DNA of 64,000 nucleotides from contig BDSI01000095.1 of NCBI GenBank assembly GCA_003117195.1, positions 156,362 to 220,361 of the forward strand, given 5' to 3'. Positions within the stretch are counted from its first letter, which is position 1; the number at the start of each line of letters is the position of its first letter. The position numbers were made by a program, and so were the translations under genes. The notes below the pieces were generated by a model. That model saw only the letters and a list, made by a program, of their open reading frames with translations, was not told the origin of the DNA and did no database searches. Source of the stretch: Eudorina sp. 2006-703-Eu-15. Its lineage: Eukaryota; Chlorophyta; Chlorophyceae; Chlamydomonadales; Volvocaceae. Shown in pieces: positions 1-10,800 of the stretch.

Positions 1-299
1 GCCGGGCGGGTGGGGCTGCTCTCTGGCTGCGTGCCTGGCGGCGGAGAGGACGGGCCACGTAGCCGGGCGGGTGGGGCTGCTCCTGGCTGCGTGCCTGGCG
101 GCGGAGAGGACGGGGCCACGTAGCCGGGCGGGTGGGGGCTGCTCTCTGGCTGCGTGCCTGGCGGCGGAGAGGACGGGGCCACGTAGCCGGGCGGGTGGGG
201 GCTGCTCTCTGGCTGCGTGCCTGGCGGCGGAGAGGACGGGGCCACGTAGCCGGGCGGGTTGGGGCTGCCCTCTGGCTGCGTGCCCGTCGTAGGTCGCGG
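1..299 (-). repeat. 63-bp coding tandem repeat in pherophorin A tail
   Basis: About five head-to-tail copies. Full copies are 63 bp and on the minus strand encode a 21-residue Pro-rich unit starting GTQPESSPHPPGYVAP. The first two copies in the window are only 61 bp, which breaks the frame if real (see findings). The unit contains Tyr and Pro clusters, as in extensin-like rods. Confidence 0.85.
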
Positions 300-1511
300 G
301 CTATCCGGCAGCAACGGCGGCGCGGGATCCGGACGAGCCGGGGGCACATCCAGCGCACCCAACATGCAACACTGGCCTGGCGTGTTCGCTCCCGTGTTGA
401 AGAGCGCGAATCTGCAGGCTGCCTCGCTGTAGCACAGCTTGGAGAGCGACGCGCACGGGTGGGCGAGGCTGATGCAGACCTCAGCGCCCTCCGCCTCGCT
501 GACGTTCCACGCCAGGTTGGCCACTTTGAGGATTGCGGACGGCCCGGAGTCAGTCACCCACTGCCACGCCTTGCCGCTGCGGCCGTTGATGCTGACCCCG
601 CGGATAGCGTTCCCGCAGAAGGGGTCTTCGGGTGTGGGAGGGAGGAGGAGGGTTTTGATGGGGCCGGGCGGGGCGGGACATGGGTCAGATGAGGTCCAGG
701 CTTCAGGGGAGCTGGATTCCGGTGCTTTGATTTTACGATGAATGGTTGACGGGCAACGGTTGTTATCCCGTCGCTTCAAACATCAACGTGTACGGTACCC
801 GGTGTTGGCGTGTCAAGGCGCCGGCATGCCCCACGTGGGGTGCGGCAAAGCCCCAGGACATCCGCAAACAGCAGCATCACCACCTAGCAACAACGAATGG
901 GTTCCCCTTGTACGGCATGTGTACGGCAGTTGCCCTCCTCCCCACCCGCCCACCCACCTACCCACCTACACCTCGCAGCGGCTTTTCCCTATCAGCCGAC
1001 GGCTCCCATGCAGCACAACACACAACCCAAACGTCTGCCTCACCCGCCTCCAGCTCGATCTTGTGGAAGTCCACCAACATGGAGTCGCAGCACTGCCGGG
1101 AGCGACCGTCCAGGCCGCCACAGGCGCGACTCTGCTGTACGACGTAGCAGTTGCGTGTCGTACCGTCCCGCTGCACTCACACGGGTCACAGGCGGAGAAT
1201 TCCGGGAGGAGACGCGGAGGAGCCCCGTGGGGGTTTGAGAGTCGTGGGGGTTTGAGAGTCGTGGGGTCGGGGGGGCATCGCATGTGGTGGTGTGGAGCTT
1301 AGCGTGCGGCCGGAGAGCACCCGTTCATTCGCCCAGTCATGATTCATCCATTTGCAAATTGGGTTTTCACGGTGGACCTGAGTTTCGAGGAACGTGCAAG
1401 GCGGATGTACGGACGGACATTCGTACCAGCGTTCGGGTGGAGCTGAACGTGAGGCGGTACGGGTTGATGAAGGTGCCCCGGTTGCAGCGGCAGTACGGGA
1501 ACTGGGCTCGG
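1..1511 (-). CDS. Pherophorin-domain HRGP A, partial (both ends open)
   Basis: Three exons can be read: 1427-1511, 1044-1170 and 625 down past base 1. Exon one encodes FPYCRCNRG followed by PYRL, the typical pherophorin (DUF3707) opening. Exon two encodes RDGTTRNCY, then paired Cys (QCC) and DFHKIELE. Exon three encodes GNAIRGVSINGR, a Trp-containing stretch, ILKVANLAWN, then VCISL, LCY, CRFALF and CCML, the usual Cys-spaced end of the domain. It then runs into a Pro-rich tail built of 21-residue repeats. Introns are phase 0 and phase 1, both GT-AG, identical in position to the paralogue at 2158-4897. Pherophorins are secreted extracellular-matrix glycoproteins of volvocine algae with Hyp-rich rods. 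No signal-peptide exon was found upstream, and the exon at 1511 begins with one base of a split codon. It could be the second pherophorin domain of the gene at 2158-4897 rather than a separate gene. The 3' end lies outside the window. Confidence 0.75.
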
Positions 1512-2157
1512 CTGCGTGGGGCCAGTACGGCAGCACATTTGCATATCACAGGGAATCACAGCACAGCACAGCATAAGCACAGCATGAGCACAAACACAGC
1601 ACAGCACGGTGCGATGCCCCCCCGCAAGCCACACGCAGCTCAGTCCAAGCACCTGACGTACCCATGGCCCGGCTCCCGACTAACCCCAGCCATCCCCAAC
1701 TGCCCCCACCAACCGCTCTCACGTCAGTGGGGCGGACCGGGTATCCGCGTCCCATTCAACATAGTCATCCGAGTTGGATGAACCTGGCAGCGGGGCGGAG
1801 GGCGCCGGGGGCGGCCCTGCGACAGGGCAGGAACACAGACGGCGGCAGCGGTGGCGGAGAAAGACGGAGAAAGACGGAGAACGGCCGTGAGAACGGCCCC
1901 GACGGCGCAGAGCGGCATTTGGAGGGTTTGCGGGGGCGGAGTGTGAGGGCGACAGGCAGGCGCACCCCGGCTGCGTGGTGCCGTAAAGTGCCGCCTCAGG
2001 TCTCTTGCCAGCCCTTCTTGTGCCGCCACTTCCGCCACCGTCTCCGTGACCGCCTCTGCAACCACCTCCGCAACCGCCGCCGTAACCGCCCACCAGACAC
2101 ATGCCGTACACGCAGGGGCATGTCCGGACTAACCACTTCATTTTCACGCCTAGCAGA
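1512..2157. other. Spacer or intron between pherophorin blocks A and B
   Basis: No convincing coding sequence. On the minus strand a plausible GT donor lies near 2193 at the end of block B's Pro-rich rod and an AG acceptor at 1512. The phases (1 versus 2) do not join with these exact sites, so a single two-domain gene is possible but not shown. No clear signal-peptide exon for block A was seen here. Confidence 0.4.
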
Positions 2158-4897
2158 TCATACACAACACATGCTTGGTTGCGTACCTGGCGGGGGGCTC
2201 AGTTGTTGCACCGGCGGCGCTGCAGCGGGTGATGGACGCGGCGGCGGCGGCGAACGCGGCGGCGCTTTCGGACGCGGCGGTGGCCGCCGCCGCGGCGACG
2301 GCAGCGGCGGCGGCGCCCCTTCGCCTGGCGTGCCGGGAGGGCTTGGCGACCGACCGCCCGGCGGCGGCGGCGGTGGCGGCGGTGGTGGCGGCGGCGGCGG
2401 CGGGGGCGACGGGGCTGCGGACAGATTCGGGGGACTGGGGACGATATCCTGCGGGCCCGCCGTCGGCGTGGGGATGCCGCCGCCGGGGCTGGGGCCAGGA
2501 CCAGCGCCCGGCCCCGGCTGTGATGAGCCGCCGGAGCTTGGGTCCGAACCGCTCCCGTTGGGCGGTGGCCGAGGGCTGGCGACACGGCCCGGCGGCGGTG
2601 CGCGTCCCGTGGGCCCGATGTCCCCTCCGCCGCCGCCGCCGCCGCCAGTGCCTGCCGGTGGCGTTGAGCTCGGTCCATCCGCTTGACCGTGCGTGTCGTC
2701 GCCGTCATCTCCGCCGCCGCCGCCGCCGCCACCGCCGTCGCTGCCGCTAGGGGTGGGCGACGCCGTCGGCGGCGGACGCGCCGGCGGGAGCTGCTCCCGC
2801 GTCGGCGGCGGCGGCGGCGTCTGCGGCGGCGGTGTGCCGCTGGCCGGCAGCGCCAGTCCGCCTAGCATGCAGCAGCCACCGCCCACGTTGGAGTCCCCGG
2901 AAGAGAACAACGCGTATCGACAAGACTGCGGGCTGTAGCAGAAGTCCTTGAGGCCGGCGCAAGGGGGCGCCAAAACCATGCACACGTCGATGCCACCGCT
3001 ACTGCTACTGGATATCATGCTGGCGTTCCACCCAAGATTGGAGATTTTGAGGGTGGCGGACAGCCAGTCCGGGTTCGAATCCCACAGCCAGGCTTTTCCG
3101 GGGCGGCCGTTGATGCTGACGCTGCGGATGGCGCCGACGCAGGCGGGATCTGCACTCAGTGCGAGCGAGGGAAGGGGGCCAGGCCCGGGGGTGGAGTGGG
3201 GTGGCAGGGGCAGGGTAGAGAACGGTCGTGCGCGCGGGTGGGTGGGTGGGTGGGTGGGTGGGTGGGTGGGTGGGTGGGTGGGTGGGTGGGTGGGTGGGTG
3301 GGTGGGTGGTGCAACCGGCGAGAGAGCACATCGGGTCCCGACCCGCGGGCTTGCTTGGTCAGGCACCTCGGAAGGAGGGATTGGGGGTAGGAGGGCAGCG
3401 ACTGGTTGACCGGCGCGCCGCCCCAGCGTCCGCGCTGCACGGCTGGTTCCGCGCTGTCTCCTTCTCTCTAGCGCTAGGCCACATAGCAGCATCAAGCACA
3501 TCCAGCGATATATTGCTCCGGGGTGGTGCTTCCGCGTTCCGCCCCTGGAGTCCGGCGCCGTCCCGGCTCCGGGGCTCCCGCCTCTGGGTCCGCTGCCGCT
3601 GCCGCTGCCGCTGCCGCTGCCGCTGCCGCTGCCGCTGCCGCTGCCGCTGCCGCTGCCGCTGCCGCTGCCGCTGCCGCTGCCGCTGCCGCTGCCGCTGCCG
3701 CTGCCGCTGCCGCTGCCGCTGCCCTGCCGCTGCTGTGCCTTGCAGCCCCGCGCCTGCGCTGCACAGGTCGCTGCTTCCCCCCGTGCCTCGCCAGCCTGCT
3801 CCGCCTTCTTGCTCGTGCTCGTGTTCCCATGCCCCCCTCTCGTAACCCCGTGCCCGTGCCCGTGCCTGCGCCCCTATCCACCACCACCACCACCACCCGT
3901 GCATCGGACGCATGACATGACACCGGCTGTGTCAACGGGCTCCAATCACGTGGCGCGTCAGCGCCCGTCTCTCCGCTGCCCCTCCCTCCCTCCCTCCCTC
4001 CCTCCTCCCTCCCTCCCTCCCTCCCTCCCTCCTCCCTCCCTCCCTCCCTCCCTCCCTCCCTCCCTCCCTCCCTCCCTCCCTCCCTCCCTCCCTCCCTCCC
4101 TCCCTCCCTCCCTCCCTCCCTCCCTCCCTCCCTCCCTCCCTCCCACCCTGGAGGCCGCCACTCACCCGCCTCCAGCTCCACTTTGTGGAAGTCGACCCAC
4201 ATGGTCTGACAACACTGAAGCGCGCGGCTGCCCCGCGGCAGGCCCGCACACGACCTCAATAGCTCCACCCGGTAGCAGCTGCGCACGGTGCCGTCCCGCT
4301 GCGATCACACCGGCGGGGCGCGGCGGGGCGGGGCGGGGCGGCGGTTCGCGGGGCAGGAGGGTTTAAAAAGCAACAGCCCAGACACACCAGGGGCAGGAGG
4401 GACAGAGAGGGATCTCAAACTGCAAAACCCAAGTCCAGAAACAGGGGGCGAGGAGGCGGGGTGGGCCGGGCTGGGATCCGGGGGTACAGGGAGGGCGATC
4501 CACGGGAGGCGCGGCGTGACGTGACGTACAGGTGCAGGTGCGGGGTACAGGGGCAGCGCCGTAGAGGGTGGTTTGTGCCGTGGGGGAAGGGGCTTGGGCA
4601 GATTTGTTCACGCGCATTGCTCTTGTGAGCAGGAGGTCGCGAGGAGCTCTAGCGACGTCGGGAGGGTGGGTGGGGCCCCCCCACTTCCCCCTTCGGCCCT
4701 GTGGGGCCCCCCGCGTCGTCGCCGTCCCGCTGCGGCGGGTCGCCACGTCACCACCTCGGCGACCCGACCCGGGGCGGTCCGGGGCGTGCAGACCAGGCCC
4801 ATGGCCGCTCACCAGCTGTTTCGAGGACTTGAAGACCAGGTTGTACGGATTGTTGGTTGTGCCCCGACTGCAACGGCAGTACGGGAACTCCGGCCGA
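2158..4897 (-). CDS. Pherophorin-domain HRGP B, 5' end not found
   Basis: Exons 4813-4897, 4166-4298 and 2158-3149. Exon one encodes FPYCRCSRGTTNNPY; exon two RDGTVRSCYRVELL, then QCC and DFHKVELEA; exon three PACVGAIRSVSINGRPGKAW, then LKISNLGWN, VCMVL, CSGC-type spaced Cys, YALFSS and CCML. This is a complete pherophorin domain. It is followed by a long rod rich in Pro, Gly and Ser, including runs of Pro and Gly, ending at a stop at 2158 or leaving the exon at a GT near 2193. Splice sites are GT-AG in phase 0 and phase 1, matching blocks A and D exactly; exon one is 85 bp in both A and B. The introns carry large microsatellites (3236-3309, 3590-3723, 3979-4143). Expected product: secreted extracellular-matrix glycoprotein. 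The signal-peptide exon upstream of 4897 was not identified. Confidence 0.8.
3236..3309. repeat. (TGGG)n microsatellite
   Basis: About 18 uninterrupted copies of a 4-bp unit within the second intron of pherophorin B; G-runs on the plus strand could form quadruplexes. Confidence 0.95.
3590..3723. repeat. (GCCGCT)n hexamer repeat
   Basis: About 22 near-perfect hexamer copies in the same intron. Translation of this stretch gives only homopolymer shadow ORFs. Confidence 0.95.
3979..4143. repeat. (CCCT)n microsatellite
   Basis: About 40 CCCT units with two small interruptions, ending about 20 bp from the 5' splice site of pherophorin B exon two (donor on the minus strand at 4165). Confidence 0.95.
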
Positions 4898-5900
4898 CTG
4901 AGGGTTGGCGGCCGGGAGGCGGGACGGGGGAGGGCAGCCCGGGGGGGAGAGGTTGGGATCTGGGTTGTCGACGGGCTGGTTATCAACACGTGTCAGGCGC
5001 CGCATCAACGTTGAGGGTCCACTATCGGGCGGCGATGGTTCCTATTACATGAATGAATGAATGAATGAATGAATGAATGAATGAATGAATGAAGGTTACA
5101 GCCCAAAGCGATCACCGGTGTATACCAGGGCAAGCCCCAGCAGTACATGTAACTGCCACGAGGTGGGCCGTTTGCGGGGCCCGCGGTGGGTTCAAATCCA
5201 CGCCGCCACAGCCGAGCACACACGTGGTGGCGCGCTTTGGCGCGGCGCTCCAACGCGGCGCTCCTTGGCTCGGCGCGCTTTGCCCGCCCTGGCCCATGAG
5301 GAGGGGACAGCCGGACAGCAGACCTCGACGGAGTTGCTGAGGGGAGCTGAGGGGAGGGAGCTCCAAGATCCGGCTGTTTCGGAGCTGGAGGCGACAAACG
5401 GTGTATTTTTACAGCGACACGGCAAGACTGCGTGACATGTCGTGTTACTACGCAAATGTATGTAGCGCTGTACGGCATACGGCATGGGCTGCACGCACCT
5501 TATCGTGGCTGCGCGCGCGCCGACGTCTGGCTGCTGCAGCGCGGGCAGGGGCCTGCTTGTGCCATCGTCGTAGTCCCCGGTTACCGGCTGCAGCGGCGGC
5601 GGCGGCCGCGACTGCTGCTGCTGTGCCGCTGTCGTTAGGAGGAGGGGAGCTGCGGGAAAGGAGAGCGCGGGGGCAGGGTTGGACTTCGCAACATGGCAGA
5701 GGAATTCGAAACAGGCAAGGAAAAGAAAAAAGATAACCGGCGGGGCACGTGACGTCGAGCGACCCATGACGTGAGCGAACGAGGCGAAAAGTGGCGGGCG
5801 CAACCGAATGGCGGCGTGGTAAAGCCGTCAGGGACAGGCGTGTCAACCGGCCAGATATGCAGGTTGCTGTGCCGCTCCGGGGTGCAACTGGAGAGGGTCT
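4898..5900. other. 5' flank of pherophorin B, no gene assigned
   Basis: Expected to hold the missing signal-peptide exon and promoter of pherophorin B. No Met-hydrophobic exon with a phase-2 donor could be picked out with confidence. It contains a (GAAT)n repeat. A GGTTCAAATCC stretch near 5190 resembles a tRNA T-loop but lacks a matching stem. Confidence 0.5.
5051..5094. repeat. (GAAT)n microsatellite
   Basis: About 11 tandem copies of a 4-bp unit in non-coding DNA upstream of pherophorin B. Confidence 0.95.
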
Positions 5901-8000
5901 AGAGGCGCCGACAGGGCGAAACGGTGCGAAGAATTTGAATTGCTAACGGAGCGGGACCCGGCTTGAGCGGAAGAGATTCGTTCGATTTGGTAGTCACAGC
6001 CACGACTTCAAACGGACCAGAGGCAGCTCGCGCCGGCGATTGGAGAAATCTCAGGCCCAAAATAATTAATTTCATTTATCTAAGGAATAACATCTCACCA
6101 AAGAACGCCGCACAGAGAAGCGCCGCGGCGACTGATGCGGAGGTCGTCTTTGTGCGGCCCAAGGGACTGGCTCTGGCCCCCATTCTACCTAATTCCTGCA
6201 ATTAACACAGCCAAGTTGCGCTTGTAAATGTGGCATGACGCTGTCCCGCAGCTTGTTTGAGTGATGTGTGAGGAGAAGGCGTTGCTCGAGTGAGATTCAC
6301 TATCCTAAACGAGTACTCAAAATCAAATCCATAATCCACCTCTACGTATTTATTCCAGCAATTTCGCCCAGCATTTCAAGTAATGATGCGTCCGCACTGT
6401 CCAGCGAGGCTAATCGACATCGAGCGACTCATTTCGTAAGAGTACGTTGAGTGCGGACATGAGTAGTGCATCTACTTCTTTGTACATTTTCACGTTGATA
6501 TACAGGAAAACATTTGCGGGCACGCTTTGTTTGTACCAAATAACGCGTCTTACCTTTCGTCCGAGCCGCCTCATCAATTGTGAAGGAATTTCATGGCACA
6601 AACGTGACTCCAAAACAGATGTCCATGCCAAGGTAGATGATGATATTTCAGCACTGACGCTCTTGGTGGGCGATGGTTACCAAATTGCTGATACCTTCTT
6701 GTGACAGGAAATCGTCAGGTACCTAGCAAGCGAGAGGAACTGTCGAGGAATGAGGATGAGCAGACTAGGCTGGCGATGGAACGTGTTCCGCGGTTGTTTT
6801 ACGGCAGCGTGCAACCGATAGCAAACAGCTGCTTGCAAAAGAGACGTCAGGTACAAGCCGAGAACCACGATCCTCTTACACGCCCAGCTTCTAGTAAACG
6901 ACTTCTGTTCTGGAGAAAATGATCAGGGACCAAGGCGCAACACGACAGCATTGTTGTACCGTACTACCCGCTGCACGGCGCGTGAACCCCGAATAATCAA
7001 TAAGCAAGCGACGATTCCCTCTGCACAGCTAAGCACTTGAACACCTGCAGTATTGGCCCAACACGGCTGCTAAAGACCGTCGCTGACCATTCGGCAACGG
7101 AGTCAACCTCCCATCAAACGCCACAATGTCGTCGGAGGGTCAAGCTGGCTTCGCAGCCGGTCCAAGACCCTCAGGTGCATGTACAGAACTTGGAAAAAGA
7201 AGACGCTCGTCGCTCTGATAAAGACTGTGCGTGCGAGTGAAGCAGGTAACGCGCGACAGCAGTCAAACGATGGCCCAGTTCCAGTCGCACGTCTGCAGAG
7301 GAACAACGCGAGTTGTGTCCGCCGGGAGCTCTCAGCCTCAACGTAAACGTAAACGCGATTGTCGCAAGCATCATTCACGGTCGTAGCCATGTACTGCGCG
7401 CTGCACCCTTAGGACAGCTATGATGTCCAGAACAAAAGCCGCGGCCCAGCTACGCAGGCCAAACCAGCCCCAATAGCTAGATGATGCCAAACTACGCTTG
7501 GTCAAATCTGCCTCATACAGCAAGGCCCCGGGCCGCCTTGTAAGTAGGGCAGTCGTAGCGGCCCAGTCACAACCCAGGCGAACACCAAATGCGCACCGAT
7601 GTGACCCCATCGTAACGTCCAGCCTCCGGGTTATCCAGGGCTACCTGATGTAGAGAAGCGGAGAGGCGACCCGTCCAAAGAGAGAGAGGGAGAGTAAATG
7701 CGAAGACACACCGACACTCGGCATGAGGCAGCTGCTGCGGCTTCCCCGCTATCCGGGGCGACATCCCACACCTTCCATGCATAAGGGACAAGAGCCATTG
7801 CGCTGCCCGTACTTCAGAGGTGCACTATGTACGGCAATCGCGGACGCACCAGGGACCAATCACCACCCGCGGTTGCGTGTTGTCGTCCACCGCGCCAGGC
7901 TGCTGATTCACATCCCCACACACCAAGCCCAGCCGCCGCCTCTCCTACGGTAGTGTTCCCCCGCCGCCCGCCTGATTTCCCCCATTCCCCCCTTCCCCCA
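5901..8000. other. AT-richer interval, no gene recognised
   Basis: Base composition drops visibly compared with the flanks, with [22 protein letters not shown] sequence. The longest ORFs are below about 95 codons on either strand and none resembles a known family. It may be intergenic DNA or a decayed insertion. No terminal repeats were recognised. Confidence 0.5.
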
Positions 8001-9080
8001 GAATCAAACCTGGTGTCACCACATGCCGTCAGAAGGCGCCTCCGCAGGGGGCACGTCTCCCGCGCCTCCCCGCAGTCATGAGCTCAGCCAGCACAGCAAG
8101 GAAGACGGCCCAACAACCCACGACCACCGCAACCCTACCCAACACACATATACACACAGGGTCGGGCGGGTCTCTTCTCTAAACACACACCATCAAGACG
8201 CGTACCTGCCCGCGTGCCCCGCCGTGTTCGGAGCTCTAACTGCGCGCACCAAAAAATCCCAATACCCAATGTACAGCTGCCGAACGGTGCGGCACGGCAG
8301 GTTGGCACCCAGAACTCTGTCCCCAGGGACATGGGGCCCCCGGGACAGATCCTCCCTGCGCCCACTCTGGGTCCGGGAAAATCCCTGTCGCCCTCCCCGC
8401 CTGCTTCTATTCCGTGTGTTTGAAGATCCCTGTAGCGGCCCCCCCTGCTTCCACACCCAACACCACCAGGATGGTACGCAATGCCACGTAGCGCGGCCGT
8501 TTTGTCAACCACCCTTGCGGCGGAGGAGTCTCTAAACCCTAAACCTTCAACCTGGAACCCTCAACATTTTAAAACCTAAAACCTGTACGACCCAAGTCGC
8601 GAAAATCCGTTTGGAAGGCACATAGCGGCGTCCGCCAGAGGCAATGTATTATTCACAAAAACCACACGCGCCCGGGGGCCACAGGGCCCCATACCTCGGT
8701 TGTAACCGTTAGCTGTAACCGTGTACCTGTAATTACGTAACTGTAATCACCATAAGCGTCACTATGCTGCCTGTGCTGTCATACCTTTGGGTTTTCCCGA
8801 AACGATCCCTGCCGCCACTGACCCACGGGGCTTGGCCGCAGTACCAGACCCAAAGACCCAACTCCCTGCGCGCGACTGTCGGCAGCTCATGCGACTCAGA
8901 CCTGTTGCTGCCATTTGCGCCGCAACCGCCGGAACAGCCGCCTCCATTCTGCTGCTGCCTGCTGCTGCTGCTGCTACTAATGCTACTGCTGCCCACTCCA
9001 GCAGCTGCTCAGGCGGCATGACGGGCTCTGCGTCGTACATGTACATTGCCCCGCCGCTACACCGTCTACACCCGGCTCAG
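8001..9080. other. 3' flank of the giant HRGP gene, no gene recognised
   Basis: Contains one copy of a dispersed element near 8157-8190 (reverse orientation of the GTGTGTTTAGA...CCGCCCGACC family), a short CCCTAAA-type stretch near 8535, and four TGTAA words at about 8701-8745 on the plus strand. TGTAA is the green-algal polyadenylation word, but no plus-strand gene ending here was found. ORFs of up to 170 codons occur but look like chance. Confidence 0.5.
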
Positions 9081-10800
9081 CTACAGCTGTTGTCCGGTTG
9101 GCACAAAGGCCCAAGAGGACGCCCCGGCGGCGTCGGCGTCAGAAGGCGGGCGCGACGACGGAATGTGCGCATGCCGTACAACGCCCGGCTCCGACCCGTG
9201 GTCCACTGACGACGGCGGCGGCGGCAGCGACAGCGGCGGCGACAGTACAAACGGCGGCGGCGGCGGCGGCAGCGGCGGCGGCTGCAGCAGCCCCGGGCCG
9301 TACTGCTGCGACTCGATGACCGCTCCCCGGCCTCGGAACACCATCAGCCGCCCAAGCCAGCTGGTCGTCCCGGCGGCGCCGTCTCCGCGCGGCGCCGGCG
9401 GCGGCGCCGCCGCCTCGCCGCCGGCCTGCATCATGGCGGTGGTTTCCGTGGCGGCCAGGACGTTGTATGACACTGTCTGACCGTAAGCTTCCTGATGGAA
9501 GCTTCGGTTGACGTTGAACTTGTTGCGGCGGTGCAGGTAGATGGCCAGCAAGATCACGGCAAGCAGTACGGATCCGACGACTAGGCACACGATCAGCGCG
9601 ATCTCGCCGTTGCTGAGGCTGTTGCCCCCGCGGGACTGCACGGTGAATGGCGGCGACGGCGGCGACGGCGGCAGCGGCGGGTTGGTCCATGGGTCGATCC
9701 CCGGCGTGCCGCCGGTCGGTTCGCCGCCGCCGGACGACACCGCGGCGAGGCCGCTGACGCACTGCTGCTCGTCCAGCACGTGTACGACACAGGTGTCGGT
9801 GGTTTGCCCGGGTAAGAAACCCAGATTGCAGATGTCGCTGACGGCAGCGGCGCCGCGAACCGACATGCTGAAGACGAAGCGTGTGCCGGCCGAGACACGG
9901 AAGGGTACGAGCAGTACGGCATTGTACGGGAAGGCGAACGCAGGCACGTAGCCCCCTGCCTGGATTCGTGCCACGGCGGTGGCGCCCGCCAGTCGTACAC
10001 CGATCCAGGCCGGCGAGCCCAAGAGGTCGAGCAGCCGCGAGCAGTCCGAACCGGACGAGCTATTGCCATACACCAGAACGGTGATCGTGGTGAGATTTTG
10101 GTTTCGGTTGTACGACTGAACGAGCAGTGTCGAGAGGCAGCCGGCGGCGCCCACCAACGCCGGCGAGTTGGTGCTCGCGCATCGATCCAGGCTGGGCCCG
10201 AGGGTCGGATTACTTGGGCCCGATGCGTCCTCCGGCAACCTGAGCTCCGATCGTGCCGTACTCGACCAGATCTCCGCCGGCATGTTGTACCCGCGCTGCG
10301 GGCCCGTCTGCTGCTGCAACTGACGTTGCCGGCGGCGCTGCAGCTCCATCTGTAGCATCTGGCGCCGGTGCCGGCCGGCGACGGCCGTTGCCGCTGCCGC
10401 CGCCGGTGACGGCGGCGGCGCCGCCGCCGGTACGACAGGCACCGTCCGGAAGGTCACGTTGTACAACGCCATTGAGCCCGCGGCAACGCCGGACGGGAAC
10501 GTCAGCGTAGGCGGGGTACCGCTGGCTGGCACGTTCGGGATGACCGGTACGGCAGATGTACTGCCATCGGGTGCCGTACGTACGGCAGAGACACCGAGGA
10601 CATCAAGCCCCTCGCCAACGACCCCTGGCTCTAGGAAGACTCGCCAGCCCACCACATCCCTGGAGAGCTCTGGAGCGCCGATCAAGTACGACAGCGTGTA
10701 ATGTGTCGTATTCTCAGACGCGCCATAAACCGACATGTCATAGCCCGTCGTGGCGAACGGTACGGTTACGTTGGGAACCGGCGGGATCGGCGGAAACGGC
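9081..10800 (-). other. C-terminal ectodomain, transmembrane helix and tail of the giant HRGP
   Basis: After the last Pro-rich stretch comes a roughly 330-residue extracellular region with several N-glycosylation sites (NVT, NTT, NLT, NSS) and a few Cys. Within it is a basic, Gln-rich insert (about 10290-10380). A second short PPSPPSPP linker precedes a hydrophobic helix, [20 protein letters not shown], coded at about 9608-9538, followed by HRRNK, the stop-transfer signal. The cytosolic tail of about 150 residues is itself Pro-rich near its end. I do not recognise the ectodomain fold. Confidence 0.8.

Noticed and set aside
3060..3090. tRNA T-loop-like GGGTTCGAATCCC
   Set aside because: It lies in the coding exon of pherophorin B, and no acceptor, D or anticodon stems surround it.
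5180..5205. tRNA T-loop-like GGTTCAAATCC
   Set aside because: The T-stem does not pair beyond two bases and no cloverleaf could be built around it.
8701..8745. Four TGTAA words as a terminator of a plus-strand gene
   Set aside because: No plus-strand coding sequence ends nearby, and the words belong to a small GTAAC repeat.
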